A stretch of DNA of 64,000 bases from Vibrio cortegadensis (lineage in GTDB: Bacteria; Pseudomonadota; Gammaproteobacteria; Enterobacterales; Vibrionaceae). The notes under the pieces were generated by a model. The model saw only the letters and a list, made by a program, of their open reading frames with translations, searched no databases and was not told the DNA's origin. The translations under genes were made by a program, and so were the position numbers. Location of the stretch: the NCBI RefSeq assembly GCF_024347395.1, contig NZ_AP025473.1:1310280-1374279 (forward strand), read 5' to 3'. The first letter of the stretch is position 1. Each line of letters opens with the position of its first letter. Positions 28,626 through 37,119 of this stretch are shown in pieces.

Positions 28626-28657
28626 TTCACACATTCACTCGCAAAATGTTGTGTGAA
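28626..28657. promoter_or_regulatory. Inverted repeat upstream of the chitinase gene
   Basis: TTCACACA (28626-28633) and its exact complement TGTGTGAA (28650-28657) are separated by 16 bp, about 130 bp upstream of the chitinase start. It is a possible operator for an unidentified regulator. It does not match the CRP pattern TGTGA-N6-TCACA. Confidence 0.35.
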
Positions 28658-28717
28658 CAGTGCAACAACAGAGGCTTATTTTGCATCGATAAGAAATATT
28701 TCGAAGATTTTTTGCAA

Positions 28718-28747
28718 TAAAAAACCACATCAGATTCGATGTGGTTT
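28718..28747 (-). terminator. Terminator downstream of the AraC-family gene
   Basis: A perfect 10-bp stem (AAACCACATC with GATGTGGTTT) and a 6-nt loop. On the minus strand it is followed by a T-rich run (TTTATTG). It lies about 170 bp after the regulator stop. Confidence 0.65.
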
Positions 28748-28916
28748 CGAGTTGAAGCATGACTAGTACTTCTAGGGAACTAAAACAGCTTTACGATTAA
28801 GCTTTGGATATTATTGCAGAGAACCAGAACATTAAAAGAGTAAATTTAATGGATTGTATTTCCTCTTTTCATTTATAGCTCATATTCTGCAATATACTTT
28901 GTTTATACACTTTTGT

Positions 28917-29822
28917 TTATGCACCTTTCGGAGTCGAGTTGAAGTGACGTTTAAATTCTCTACTAAATTGTGATGAACTACTATAACCAACCAACCTAGC
29001 AGCTTCATTGACACGCTTTCCTTCAAATTGGATCAACTCTCGGGCTTTATTCAATCTTACTTTTTTCAAATACTGCAGTGGCGATTCTAAGGTGACAGAA
29101 CGAAAAGCCTGATGAAAAGCAGAAATACTCATATTCGCTTCCTCTGCTAGTTCTTGTACCGTCAATGAATCTGAATACTCTTTATGGACTTTACTTAATG
29201 CCTTTGCAACTCGTGCGTAATGCCCATCATGGTGTGCAAGCTCAAACAACACGTAACCTTCAGAGCTTGTGAGTGCGCGATAAACAATCTCTTCTAACAA
29301 AGATTCACCAAGAACTTTGGCTTCAAGATCGTTATGTAAAGCGAGCATCATGCGTTTGCAACTCTCTAACATGTCGTTTTCCATCCGTACCGATTTCAGG
29401 CCGCAGTTCTCTTGCTTACACTGCCGCGTATTCTGAAAACCAAGTTCTTCTAGTCTTCGAACGATACGATTGAGGATCTTGGAATCAATGCTGATCGTTA
29501 ACCCGAGCAGTGATTCTTCATCTTGTGGCAAAGCTTCACACTCTAAAGGCATAGGAACGCCTACAACTAGGTAGTCATCAGGTCCATAGGAGACAGGTTG
29601 ATTGCCTATATGAATATTCTTATGCCCTTGCCCCATTACAATGATGCCAGATTGATAGATAAAAGGCTGACGTTGATTCCCTAAACTGCTGCGATAAAAA
29701 TGAACTCCGGGGATCACCGTTTCACGAATACCTTCTAAATCATGCCACCCTTTATGATCCACAAAAGATTGCATTAACGCACCTAATTCACTCATACCGT
29801 ACCTATCGTATATTCTGGTCAA
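28917..29822 (-). CDS. AraC-family regulator, YqhC-like
   Basis: A 301-residue transcription factor: an AraC_N-type sensory domain (about 20-170) and a C-terminal double helix-turn-helix (about 195-298). The DNA-binding part shows LTVQELAEEANMSISAFHQAFRSVTLESPLQYLKKVRLNKAREL and the second helix pair ending SSSSQFSREFKRHF. It is divergent from an alcohol dehydrogenase that resembles YqhD. In E. coli the AraC protein YqhC sits next to yqhD and activates it in response to aldehydes. The same pairing here makes YqhC the best analogue, so it likely senses short aldehydes. Confidence 0.85.
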   Translation of the reverse strand: MTRIYDRYGMSELGALMQSFVDHKGWHDLEGIRETVIPGVHFYRSSLGNQRQPFIYQSGIIVMGQGHKNIHIGNQPVSYGPDDYLVVGVPMPLECEALPQDEESLLGLTISIDSKILNRIVRRLEELGFQNTRQCKQENCGLKSVRMENDMLESCKRMMLALHNDLEAKVLGESLLEEIVYRALTSSEGYVLFELAHHDGHYARVAKALSKVHKEYSDSLTVQELAEEANMSISAFHQAFRSVTLESPLQYLKKVRLNKARELIQFEGKRVNEAARLVGYSSSSQFSREFKRHFNSTPKGA

Positions 29823-29998
29823 CTACAGACACAGATTACGACAATTATAGAAATAGGCAACAAAATTGGATGAATTAGCCTTTTTTAGCCATCAATGCCG
29901 TACTATTATGCACAGTATAAAGTCGTGTTGGATAAATACGACATAAGAATAAGCCTGAGTTATAACAAACTCACGAATAAACACTTGAGGTCACAGCA

Positions 29999-31147
29999 AT
30001 GAAATTCTCTTATGTAAACCCTACTCTTATCCATTTTGGTCAAGGTCAAATCGAAGCAGTTAAATCTGCCATTCCACAAGACCAAAAAGTTCTCGTGATT
30101 TATGGCGGCGGTTCAATCAAAAAGAACGGTGTATACGATCAAGTAACTGAAGCTTTAGAAGGTCACTCATGGGTTGAATTTTCAGGTGTTGAACCTAACC
30201 CAACAAAAGAAACACTAGATAAAGCCGTTGCTATCGTTAAAGAGCAAGCGATTGATTACATCCTTGCTGTTGGTGGTGGTTCTGTTATTGATGGTTCTAA
30301 ATATGTTGCCGCTGCCGCGAAGTACGCTGGTGAAGGCTGGGACATTCTTGAAGGCAAACATAAGGTAACTGAAGCGACTCCTATTGGCGCAATTTTAACT
30401 TTGCCTGCAACAGGTTCTGAATCAAACATGGGTGCAGTAATTACTCGTGCAGCGACTCAAGACAAGTTGGCATTCATGGCTCCGGCGGTTCAACCAAAAT
30501 TTGCCGTTATGGACCCAGATGTAATGAAAACACTACCAGAGCGTCAGTTAGTTAATGGTATTGTTGATGCTTGGGTTCACGTTTGTGAGCAATACATTAC
30601 TCGCCCAACAGGTGCGATGGTTCAAGATGGCTACGCAGAAACGCTACTTCGTTCATTAAAAACTCTTGGCGAACAGTATGCTGAGCGTGATAACGACATG
30701 TGGCGTGCAAACCTTATGTGGTCAGCAAACCAAGCTCTAAATGGTTTAATTGGAACTGGTGTTCCCCAAGACTGGGCAACACATATGATTGGCCACGAGC
30801 TGACTGCTCTTTGGAAAGTCGATCACGCACGTTCACTGGCTATTGTTCAACCTGCGTTGCTACGCAATCAAATTGAAGCAAAACGCGGAAATCTTGAGCA
30901 AATGGGTAAAAACGTCTTTGGTCTTGAAGCTAGTGATGATCTAGCTGAGCGTACAATTGTTGAGATTGAAGCTTTCTACCATAGCCTAGAAGTTCCAACA
31001 AAATTAACCGATCACGGCGATGATAAAGCATCAGCAATCGAAGCGGTTGTTAGCCAACTTGAATCTCACGGTTACTTACAACTTGGTGAAAACCAAGCCA
31101 TTACGTTAGAACGTACACGTGAAATTCTAAACGAAGCGGTTCTGTAG
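29999..31147 (+). CDS. yqhD: NADPH-dependent aldehyde reductase / iron-type alcohol dehydrogenase
   Basis: A 382-residue group III alcohol dehydrogenase that would reduce toxic aldehydes with NADPH. The nucleotide-binding part shows YGGGSIKKNGVYD (35-47) and AVGGGSVIDGSK (90-101); the metal site is Asp190, His194, His262 and His276, with the spacing of E. coli YqhD. Length matches the family (387 in E. coli). It lies divergent from a YqhC-like activator, so it is probably induced by aldehyde stress. A strong terminator follows. Confidence 0.93.
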   Translation: MKFSYVNPTLIHFGQGQIEAVKSAIPQDQKVLVIYGGGSIKKNGVYDQVTEALEGHSWVEFSGVEPNPTKETLDKAVAIVKEQAIDYILAVGGGSVIDGSKYVAAAAKYAGEGWDILEGKHKVTEATPIGAILTLPATGSESNMGAVITRAATQDKLAFMAPAVQPKFAVMDPDVMKTLPERQLVNGIVDAWVHVCEQYITRPTGAMVQDGYAETLLRSLKTLGEQYAERDNDMWRANLMWSANQALNGLIGTGVPQDWATHMIGHELTALWKVDHARSLAIVQPALLRNQIEAKRGNLEQMGKNVFGLEASDDLAERTIVEIEAFYHSLEVPTKLTDHGDDKASAIEAVVSQLESHGYLQLGENQAITLERTREILNEAVL

Positions 31148-31221
31148 TTATTCACATCTATACGAATATCTTTAAACAGAGCAATGTGTAAACAACGTTT
31201 AGTTTAAATTGATTATTACTT

Positions 31222-31253
31222 AAATCGACGAGATAACACTCGTCGATTTTTTT
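31222..31253 (+). terminator. Terminator of yqhD
   Basis: A perfect 11-bp stem (AAATCGACGAG with CTCGTCGATTT), a 6-nt loop and a run of seven T, 75 bp after the stop. Confidence 0.93.
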
Positions 31254-31409
31254 ATTTTCGAAATTCTCATCTGATTTACTCAATCTAACGTCGACATTGA
31301 TAGAAGCACTTTAATAACACTATCAATAACTTATTTCAGACTATATACAGATTTCCAAGTGCAAATACCTAATGATATTGTTAAGGTATAACCATAAGTC
31401 TCAAAATAA

Positions 31410-32153
31410 GTGACCATGCAAATAAAATCAGAAGATATGGTTGAATTTACTCAACTTAATAAGTGGTTTGGCGATTTTCAAGCGTTAAAGTCGATAGACT
31501 TCAAGGTTAAGAAAGGTGAAATTGTCGTCATTTGCGGCCCATCAGGCTCAGGAAAATCCACACTAATACGTTGCATCAATCAATTAGAGTCTTATGACTC
31601 TGGTGAGTTGATGGTTTTATCTCATCCAGCTGGCTCTAAAGCGATTAAACCCGGTCAAATCGGCATGGTTTTCCAACACTTCCATCTTTTTCCTCACTTG
31701 ACTGTTCTCGAAAACCTCACGTTAGCACCAATGCGAACTCTAAATTTAAGCAAGCAAGGCGCAACAGAGTTAGCTATGGGCTTTCTTAATCGTGTGCACA
31801 TTGCTGAACAAGCCGATAAATATCCTGCCCAGCTGTCTGGTGGTCAACAGCAAAGGGTCGCCATCGCACGTTCATTATGCATGAAACCAGACCTCTTACT
31901 TTTTGATGAACCCACTTCAGCTCTCGATCCTGAAATGATCAATGAAGTCCTTGATGTGATGGTTGAGTTGGCAAAAGAGGGAATCACAATGATCTGTGTA
32001 ACTCATGAAATGGGTTTCGCAAGACAAGTTGCTGACAAAGTCGTATTTATGGATCAAGGTGAAATATTAGAGACCGCACCACCGGAAGCGCTTTTCTCTT
32101 CACCACAGCATCCGAGGACTCAAGCTTTCTTAACTCAAATATTAAGCTATTAG
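31410..32153 (+). CDS. Polar amino acid ABC transporter, ATP-binding protein
   Basis: A 247-residue GlnQ/GltL-type ATPase. Walker A is GPSGSGKS (43-50), followed by the Q-loop FQHFHLFPHLTVLEN, the signature LSGGQQQR, Walker B LLLFDEPTSALDPE and the switch His in VTHEMGFARQ. It is the first gene of a four-gene operon and powers both permeases downstream. The GTG at 31410 opens the frame; ATGs at 31416 and 31437 are alternatives, and none has a strong ribosome site. Confidence 0.94.
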   Translation: MTMQIKSEDMVEFTQLNKWFGDFQALKSIDFKVKKGEIVVICGPSGSGKSTLIRCINQLESYDSGELMVLSHPAGSKAIKPGQIGMVFQHFHLFPHLTVLENLTLAPMRTLNLSKQGATELAMGFLNRVHIAEQADKYPAQLSGGQQQRVAIARSLCMKPDLLLFDEPTSALDPEMINEVLDVMVELAKEGITMICVTHEMGFARQVADKVVFMDQGEILETAPPEALFSSPQHPRTQAFLTQILSY

Positions 32154-32169
32154 CGGTAACGGAAAACTG

Positions 32170-32967
32170 ATGGTTAAACGTATCTTAGCTCCCGTACTTT
32201 CGGCTTTACTGCAAATCACTTTGCTCATTATCGGCATGATGTGGTTACTTGATTCTGGCGCAGAAGCAATGGGTTACCAATGGCAGTGGCAGCGAATACC
32301 TGATTACCTTTTCTATTTTGAAGATGGCGAATGGTGGCCAGCAGAATTAATGGAAGGTTTGCTAGTTACACTAAAAATATCAGGGCTTAGCTTAATCGCA
32401 ACACTGGTTATAGGCATGACTGCTGCCCTATTACGTTTATCTGATTCCATTGTAGGCCGCTGTTTAGCAAAAAGTTACATTGAATTAATACGTAATACTC
32501 CTCTGCTTGTGCAAATCTACTTGCTGTACTTTGTCTTTGGACCAGTCATCGGGCTCGACCGATTCTCTACCGCCATTCTCGCTCTAGCGCTATTTCAAGG
32601 CGCTTATACCGCAGAGGTATTCAGGGCCGGATTAAACAGTATCCCTCAAGGTCAATTTGAAGCCGCACACTCTCTCGGCTTATCAAAATTATCAACCTAC
32701 AGGGATATTATCTTACCGCAAATGTTGCAAAAGACACTTCCGCCACTGACGAATGAAGTAGTTTCTCTGGTCAAGAATTCGTCTATCGTCAGCGTCATGG
32801 CTATTTTCGATCTCACCACCGAGGCAAGAAATATCGTATCTGAAACAGCACTCCCCTTTGAAATTTGGTTTACTGTTGCTGCAATCTATCTTTTACTGAC
32901 TTTATCACTATCTGGCATTTCAGCGTGGTTCGAGCATCGACTCGGGGCAAACTGGCGTAGCTCGTAA
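32170..32967 (+). CDS. Polar amino acid ABC transporter, permease 1
   Basis: A 265-residue HisM/GlnP-type inner-membrane permease with about five helices. The cytoplasmic EAA loop that docks the ATPase reads FEAAHSLGLSKLSTYRDIILPQ. The N-terminal half carries an ELIRNTPLLVQIYLLYF segment typical of the family. It begins 16 bp after the ATPase stop and is followed 25 bp later by the binding protein. It would pair with permease 2 as a heterodimer. Confidence 0.93.
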   Translation: MVKRILAPVLSALLQITLLIIGMMWLLDSGAEAMGYQWQWQRIPDYLFYFEDGEWWPAELMEGLLVTLKISGLSLIATLVIGMTAALLRLSDSIVGRCLAKSYIELIRNTPLLVQIYLLYFVFGPVIGLDRFSTAILALALFQGAYTAEVFRAGLNSIPQGQFEAAHSLGLSKLSTYRDIILPQMLQKTLPPLTNEVVSLVKNSSIVSVMAIFDLTTEARNIVSETALPFEIWFTVAAIYLLLTLSLSGISAWFEHRLGANWRSS

Positions 32968-32992
32968 TTGACAAGAAAAAGGAACTCTCAGC

Positions 32993-33820
32993 ATGAAGCT
33001 ATTTAAAACTGCTATTACAACGCTTTTAGGATTGGCCATTAGCCTACCCACACTCGCCCAAAACAGCGGGACTCCCGATACAACACCTAACCTTGATAAA
33101 ATCAATCAACGAGGAACGCTGCGTGTCGGTATGTCGACGTTTGTTCCTTGGGCAATGCGTAATAAACAAGGTGAATTGATTGGGTTTGAAATCGACGTAG
33201 CCAAAAGGCTTGCAAAAGATTCAGGCTGGAAAGTAGAGTTTGTGCCGACATCGTGGGATGGGATCATACCTGCACTGTTAGCTAAAAAGTTTGATGTGAT
33301 CATTGGTGGTATGTCGATCACCAGTGAGCGTGAAAAAAGCGTGCTCTTCTCTACCCCCTATTCCCACTCCGGTGTTCAACTTACGGCAAACAAAGAACTT
33401 GCAGATGGTTTTAGTCACTTTGATGATTTCAACTCTCGCCGCGTAAAAATCGCAGCTCGTCGCGGTGCTTTTACGGTTCAAGTAGCACGAGAAACTTTCC
33501 CTAAAGCAAAAATACTTCAATTTGATGACGATGCTCAAGCATTCCAAGAAGTGCTGAATGGTAATGCGCATGCGGTGATTGCCTCTAGTCCAAAACCTGA
33601 GCACGAGACAATTAAACATTCTAACACCTTGTTCCTGCCATTTACTGAACGCTTATCAAAAGGTAATGAAGCCTTTGCGGTACGCCTAGGAGAAGACGAT
33701 AAAAAAGCGTTCTTTAACCAATGGATTCAAGCACGAACAGAAGATGGATGGTTAAGCGAGCGCTACGAATATTGGTTCTCAACGCTGGATTGGCAAAACC
33801 AGATTGCTCAAAAACAGTAA
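32993..33820 (+). CDS. Polar amino acid ABC transporter, periplasmic binding protein
   Basis: A 275-residue SBP_bac_3 protein. A signal peptide ends at LPTLAQ (residue 23). The mature domain starts GTLRVGMSTFVPWAMRNKQGELIGFEIDVAKRLA, the standard opening, and continues with the WDGIIPALLAKKFDVIIGGMSITSEREK hinge segment. The ligand-clamping residues typical of polar amino acids (Arg in MSITSEREK) are present, but substrate specificity cannot be read. AAGGAA lies 8 nt before the ATG. Confidence 0.93.
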   Translation: MKLFKTAITTLLGLAISLPTLAQNSGTPDTTPNLDKINQRGTLRVGMSTFVPWAMRNKQGELIGFEIDVAKRLAKDSGWKVEFVPTSWDGIIPALLAKKFDVIIGGMSITSEREKSVLFSTPYSHSGVQLTANKELADGFSHFDDFNSRRVKIAARRGAFTVQVARETFPKAKILQFDDDAQAFQEVLNGNAHAVIASSPKPEHETIKHSNTLFLPFTERLSKGNEAFAVRLGEDDKKAFFNQWIQARTEDGWLSERYEYWFSTLDWQNQIAQKQ

Positions 33821-33913
33821 CCGCGAAAATAAATATTTTGCGTCTCTAAAAGATAACATCAAGCGAATTACGCTTATTTAATTATCCAAGACAATGAAAG
33901 ATAAGGTAGCCCA

Positions 33914-34852
33914 GTGACAAATTCGAATGAGCTAAAATTACAGAGCTCTTCTAAAACTCATCAACGTCATATCAATAGAACTTCATTTTTGAAGATCAAT
34001 AAACTTGACGCTATGTTACTGGCTATCTTAGCTTTATTTATCGTATGGATATATTACCGCTCATCTGCAGGTGTTAATTACCATTGGCGTTGGGCCGAAA
34101 CCTTTGAACTACTAACTACCTCAAGGGCCGACGGAAGCCTTCCCTATTTCTTCCAAGGGTTACTCTCCACACTTCGCCTTACCATTTGGGGGATGGTGCT
34201 GGCCTTGCTATTCGGCACGCTCTTAGGTTTAGCTCGCCACTCAAGCTCTGTCATATTTAATGCACCAGCAACAGCATTCATTCAATTGGTGAGAAATATT
34301 CCACCCTTGGTTTTTGTCTTTATTTTCTATTTCTTTATCTCAAACCAACTCATTCCGTTATTAGGATTAGAAGCCTTATTAAGAGAGCATGATGGGAACA
34401 TTAACCTGTTACAAGCCACTCTATTTGGCCCCAGTTATTTGTGGGAGAACCTTATCTCAGGTGTGCTTTGTGTTGGTTTGCTCTCATCCGCTTACATCGG
34501 AGAAATTGTTCGGGCGGGCTTACAAAATGTTCCAAAAGGGCAATGGGAAGCGGCAGAAACACTCGGGTTATCACGATGGTCTAAGTACCGAGATGTTATC
34601 GCACCACAAGTTATTACCACCATTACACCACCGCTTGCTGGACAGACGATTTCATTAATTAAAGACAGTTCGATTGTGGCACTGATTTCGATTCAAGAGC
34701 TTACCTTTGTCGGTACTGAAATGGCCAACTCATCGGGGTTAATTTTTGAAATTTGGCTCATTGTGGGGCTTGCGTATTTTATTTTGTGCTTCTCACTTTC
34801 TCTTATTTTTAGCCGAATAGAGAAAAAGAGTCAGCGCTACTTACAGCGGTAA
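33914..34852 (+). CDS. Polar amino acid ABC transporter, permease 2
   Basis: A 312-residue HisM/GltK-type permease that starts with GTG after AAGGTAG. A 30-residue polar N-terminus precedes the first helix, followed by a periplasmic stretch and a second group of helices. The EAA loop is WEAAETLGLSRWSKYRDVIAPQ. It is longer than permease 1 and diverged from it, so the pair is a heterodimer rather than a duplication. It is last in the operon. Confidence 0.92.
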   Translation: MTNSNELKLQSSSKTHQRHINRTSFLKINKLDAMLLAILALFIVWIYYRSSAGVNYHWRWAETFELLTTSRADGSLPYFFQGLLSTLRLTIWGMVLALLFGTLLGLARHSSSVIFNAPATAFIQLVRNIPPLVFVFIFYFFISNQLIPLLGLEALLREHDGNINLLQATLFGPSYLWENLISGVLCVGLLSSAYIGEIVRAGLQNVPKGQWEAAETLGLSRWSKYRDVIAPQVITTITPPLAGQTISLIKDSSIVALISIQELTFVGTEMANSSGLIFEIWLIVGLAYFILCFSLSLIFSRIEKKSQRYLQR

Positions 34853-34871
34853 CGATCGATTCAATGATCAG

Positions 34872-34923
34872 CACCAATGGCTAACTAATATCCCTAAGGA
34901 ATTGAATTAACCATTGGTGTTTC
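34872..34923 (+). terminator. Long-loop hairpin after the amino acid transporter operon
   Basis: CACCAATGGCTAA pairs with TTAACCATTGGTG (13 bp, one mismatch) across a 22-nt loop, followed by TTTCG. It lies 20 bp after the last permease stop. Confidence 0.55.
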
Positions 34924-34936
34924 GCACTATTGCGCT

Positions 34937-36244
34937 TTACTTGGGTAAATTGGCAATGCTATTAGCGATACCCACTAAGCGATCAAATATGCGTTCACCA
35001 TCGACACCAATGCCGTTATGCTCATATTCATTGGTGATCCAAACCTTCGCATTAGGTATTTTCGCCAAAGTTTCGCGGCTATAATCTAACTCAACATACA
35101 TATCATCGGCATACACGGCACAAGCCACTGGCACTGGCACTGGCACTGTATTTTTCGCCAAGACTTCCGCATCATAAAGTTGAGGCCAATCTTTCTTCGC
35201 CGCTAATAACTCTGCCGCAGCCTGCAAGTGAGTTAAAGTAGACAACTGTTCAAACATCCACGGGTAAACCATTTCTCCTGTAAAGCAGAAAGGTTTATCT
35301 TCTGAATAGCTGAACTCTATGAACTCATCACGCACACGATGTGCTGACCAATTTGATGAAGAACTCTGACAGTAGATGGATTCGTGCAGAATCGCATAGA
35401 TTGGGTTGGTTAAATAGCCTTGCTCTTGCTGCATTTGATTCAAAAAGCTATAGCTCAATTCTTGTTTTCCATCGACTTCAACAAACGCAGACTCTAGCGT
35501 GTAATACATAGGCAAGTTCGCCCCACTGCGCCCCAAATTAATTCCGATAAGCTGGAACTGTTCGACAGTAAACGGCTGACCATTTGGCAACCTAACATCG
35601 TTCGCAAACAGGTAATTAGCGATTTGCTTACACAGTGTTTGAGCTTCAGGGAACTGAGCAAAGAAAGCTTGGTTTTTATCAAGTACCCGCTGATAAGTTG
35701 CACGATATACTTCATCAGCATGACGAGTAATTGATGGGATCCCACCTGTAACGTAACAACGTAGCAGACTTTGTGGAAATAGAGATAAATAGGTCAGCGT
35801 ACAGAACCCACCAAAACTTTGGCCAAGGGTCGCCCATTGTTTAACACCTAGCTGTTCACGAATCGCTTCAGCGTCACGCACAATATTATCGGCACGGAAG
35901 TGAGTTAAATACTCAGCTTGTTGAGCGGGTGTTTTGTGCGCAAGAGTTTGGTGACTGATAATCGTACTATTGCCCGTTCCTCGTTGATCCAACAGCAGTA
36001 CGCGATAATCTTGAAGTGCGCGTTTCAACCAACCTGATTCACCGTTAGGGCGCGGTGAAGGAAAACCGGGGCCACCTTGGAAATAAACTAGCCACGGCAG
36101 TTCATGGTTATTCTCATGACTTAACTTCACCACCTCTCTTGCGAAGACTTTAACCTGCTCTCCTTGAGGTTGTGAGTAATTAAGGGGTAAATCAAAATGA
36201 TGCTGGCGATATAAGATTTGGCCATCGATGAACTGCTTCTGCAC
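34937..36244 (-). CDS. Proline-iminopeptidase-type alpha/beta hydrolase (family S33)
   Basis: A 435-residue cytoplasmic serine peptidase-like enzyme that would remove N-terminal proline or similar residues. The oxyanion loop reads FQGGPGFPSPRP (residues 55-66), the RGTGNS segment follows (88-93), and the nucleophile elbow GQSFGG puts Ser143 as catalytic. A late EYEHNGIG holds the likely catalytic His. There is no signal peptide. A slippage-prone CACTGG hexamer repeat at 35126-35148 encodes a Val-Pro run just before a predicted acid residue. Monocistronic. Confidence 0.87.
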   Translation of the reverse strand: MQKQFIDGQILYRQHHFDLPLNYSQPQGEQVKVFAREVVKLSHENNHELPWLVYFQGGPGFPSPRPNGESGWLKRALQDYRVLLLDQRGTGNSTIISHQTLAHKTPAQQAEYLTHFRADNIVRDAEAIREQLGVKQWATLGQSFGGFCTLTYLSLFPQSLLRCYVTGGIPSITRHADEVYRATYQRVLDKNQAFFAQFPEAQTLCKQIANYLFANDVRLPNGQPFTVEQFQLIGINLGRSGANLPMYYTLESAFVEVDGKQELSYSFLNQMQQEQGYLTNPIYAILHESIYCQSSSSNWSAHRVRDEFIEFSYSEDKPFCFTGEMVYPWMFEQLSTLTHLQAAAELLAAKKDWPQLYDAEVLAKNTVPVPVPVACAVYADDMYVELDYSRETLAKIPNAKVWITNEYEHNGIGVDGERIFDRLVGIANSIANLPK

Positions 36245-36346
36245 TGTACTTCCCTCACGGTAATCAAGAGTCGTTACTCTAGCAGTAACCTTGACAAATC
36301 ACAGTAATAAAGCCGCTTAAATCAACGAATTGTGCAGGAAATAAAA

Positions 36347-36397
36347 CAAAAGGCTTTAACTCTCCATCATTGCGTTATGACGAGAAGTTAAAGCCTT
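36347..36397 (-). terminator. Terminator of the S4 RNA-binding protein gene
   Basis: AAGGCTTTAACT pairs exactly with AGTTAAAGCCTT (36350-36361 and 36386-36397). On the minus strand it is followed by TTGTTTTATTT. It lies about 30 bp past the stop. Confidence 0.75.
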
Positions 36398-36428
36398 CTT
36401 TTAGACCTAAGATTTTTACTTGAGTATC

Positions 36429-36935
36429 TTAGAAGAAATCTATGGAGTGACGACCGCTGTTCGCATCACGCTCAACATTCGATTTATCTTGTTTCGCGGG
36501 TTTGCTCGGCTTCGCTTTCTTTCCTTTCGGCTGAGCCGCTTTTTCCGCTTTCTTCTTCTCTTTTCTTGCGGCGCGCTCTGCTTTTTTCGCTACTTCTTCT
36601 TTTTCAGCTTGTTGCTTCTTCGCTAATTTTGCTGCTTTTTCGTCCGCTTCTTCCATTACTGGCGCATCACAAACCACAACATAATATTCTTGGTTGAATT
36701 CAAAGAAGTCACCATCGTACATTTTACGACGTTTGCGCGTTTCAAGTTCACCATTAACCGCAACATAACCTTCAGAAATAATATGTTTCGCTTCGCCGCC
36801 GCCACCAACTAAATTGGCAATTTTAAACACTTTATATAATTCAATAGGTTGGCTTGAAACATCGATGCCAATCGCTTCAATTTCTATCTCTTCACCTTCT
36901 TGGTGAAACTCTTCTTCGTACTGTTCTTGGTCCAT
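36429..36935 (-). CDS. S4-domain RNA-binding protein with basic tail
   Basis: 168 residues from the ATG at 36935, chosen because GAGGT lies just upstream; the frame opens at 36950. After an acidic N-terminus, a YbcJ-like S4 domain covers about residues 33-90 (IELYKVFKIANLVGGGGEAKHIISEGYVAVNGELETRKRRKMYDGDFFEF). A highly charged Lys/Ala/Glu coiled tail follows (about 100-160) and ends SGRHSIDFF. S4 domains bind structured RNA, often rRNA. The tail is longer than in YbcJ (70 residues). Monocistronic. Confidence 0.88.
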   Translation of the reverse strand: MDQEQYEEEFHQEGEEIEIEAIGIDVSSQPIELYKVFKIANLVGGGGEAKHIISEGYVAVNGELETRKRRKMYDGDFFEFNQEYYVVVCDAPVMEEADEKAAKLAKKQQAEKEEVAKKAERAARKEKKKAEKAAQPKGKKAKPSKPAKQDKSNVERDANSGRHSIDFF

Positions 36936-37119
36936 GGTGACCTCTGTCATAAAACTTTGCAGGCAGTGTAATGCTAAACGCGAGAAATGACCACTTATCC
37001 ACTATGGTTTGCTCTAGTAAAGCCAAACAAACTTAAAACGCCGCTTAAAACTTAATGAAAAAATATTGAAACCGCCAGCAATCATCGATTCATGGCCGTT
37101 TTCACTCTTAGTATCAAGC

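Larger units (their letters stand above)
28501..28916. other. 416-bp intergenic region, chitinase promoter side
   Basis: It holds the chitinase promoter region (next to 28500), an inverted repeat at 28626-28657 and the yqhC-like gene terminator at 28718-28747. No convincing small gene was seen in the AT-rich remainder (28748-28916). Confidence 0.6.

Noticed and set aside
35126..35148. CACTGG hexamer repeat in the S33 hydrolase gene as a phase-variable switch
   Set aside because: Six-base units keep the reading frame, so copy change would only lengthen a Val-Pro run.
36420..36626. Plus-strand ORF opposite the S4 protein gene
   Set aside because: Its Phe/Leu/Arg composition is the mirror of the Lys/Glu/Ala-rich tail of the S4 gene; no ribosome site.
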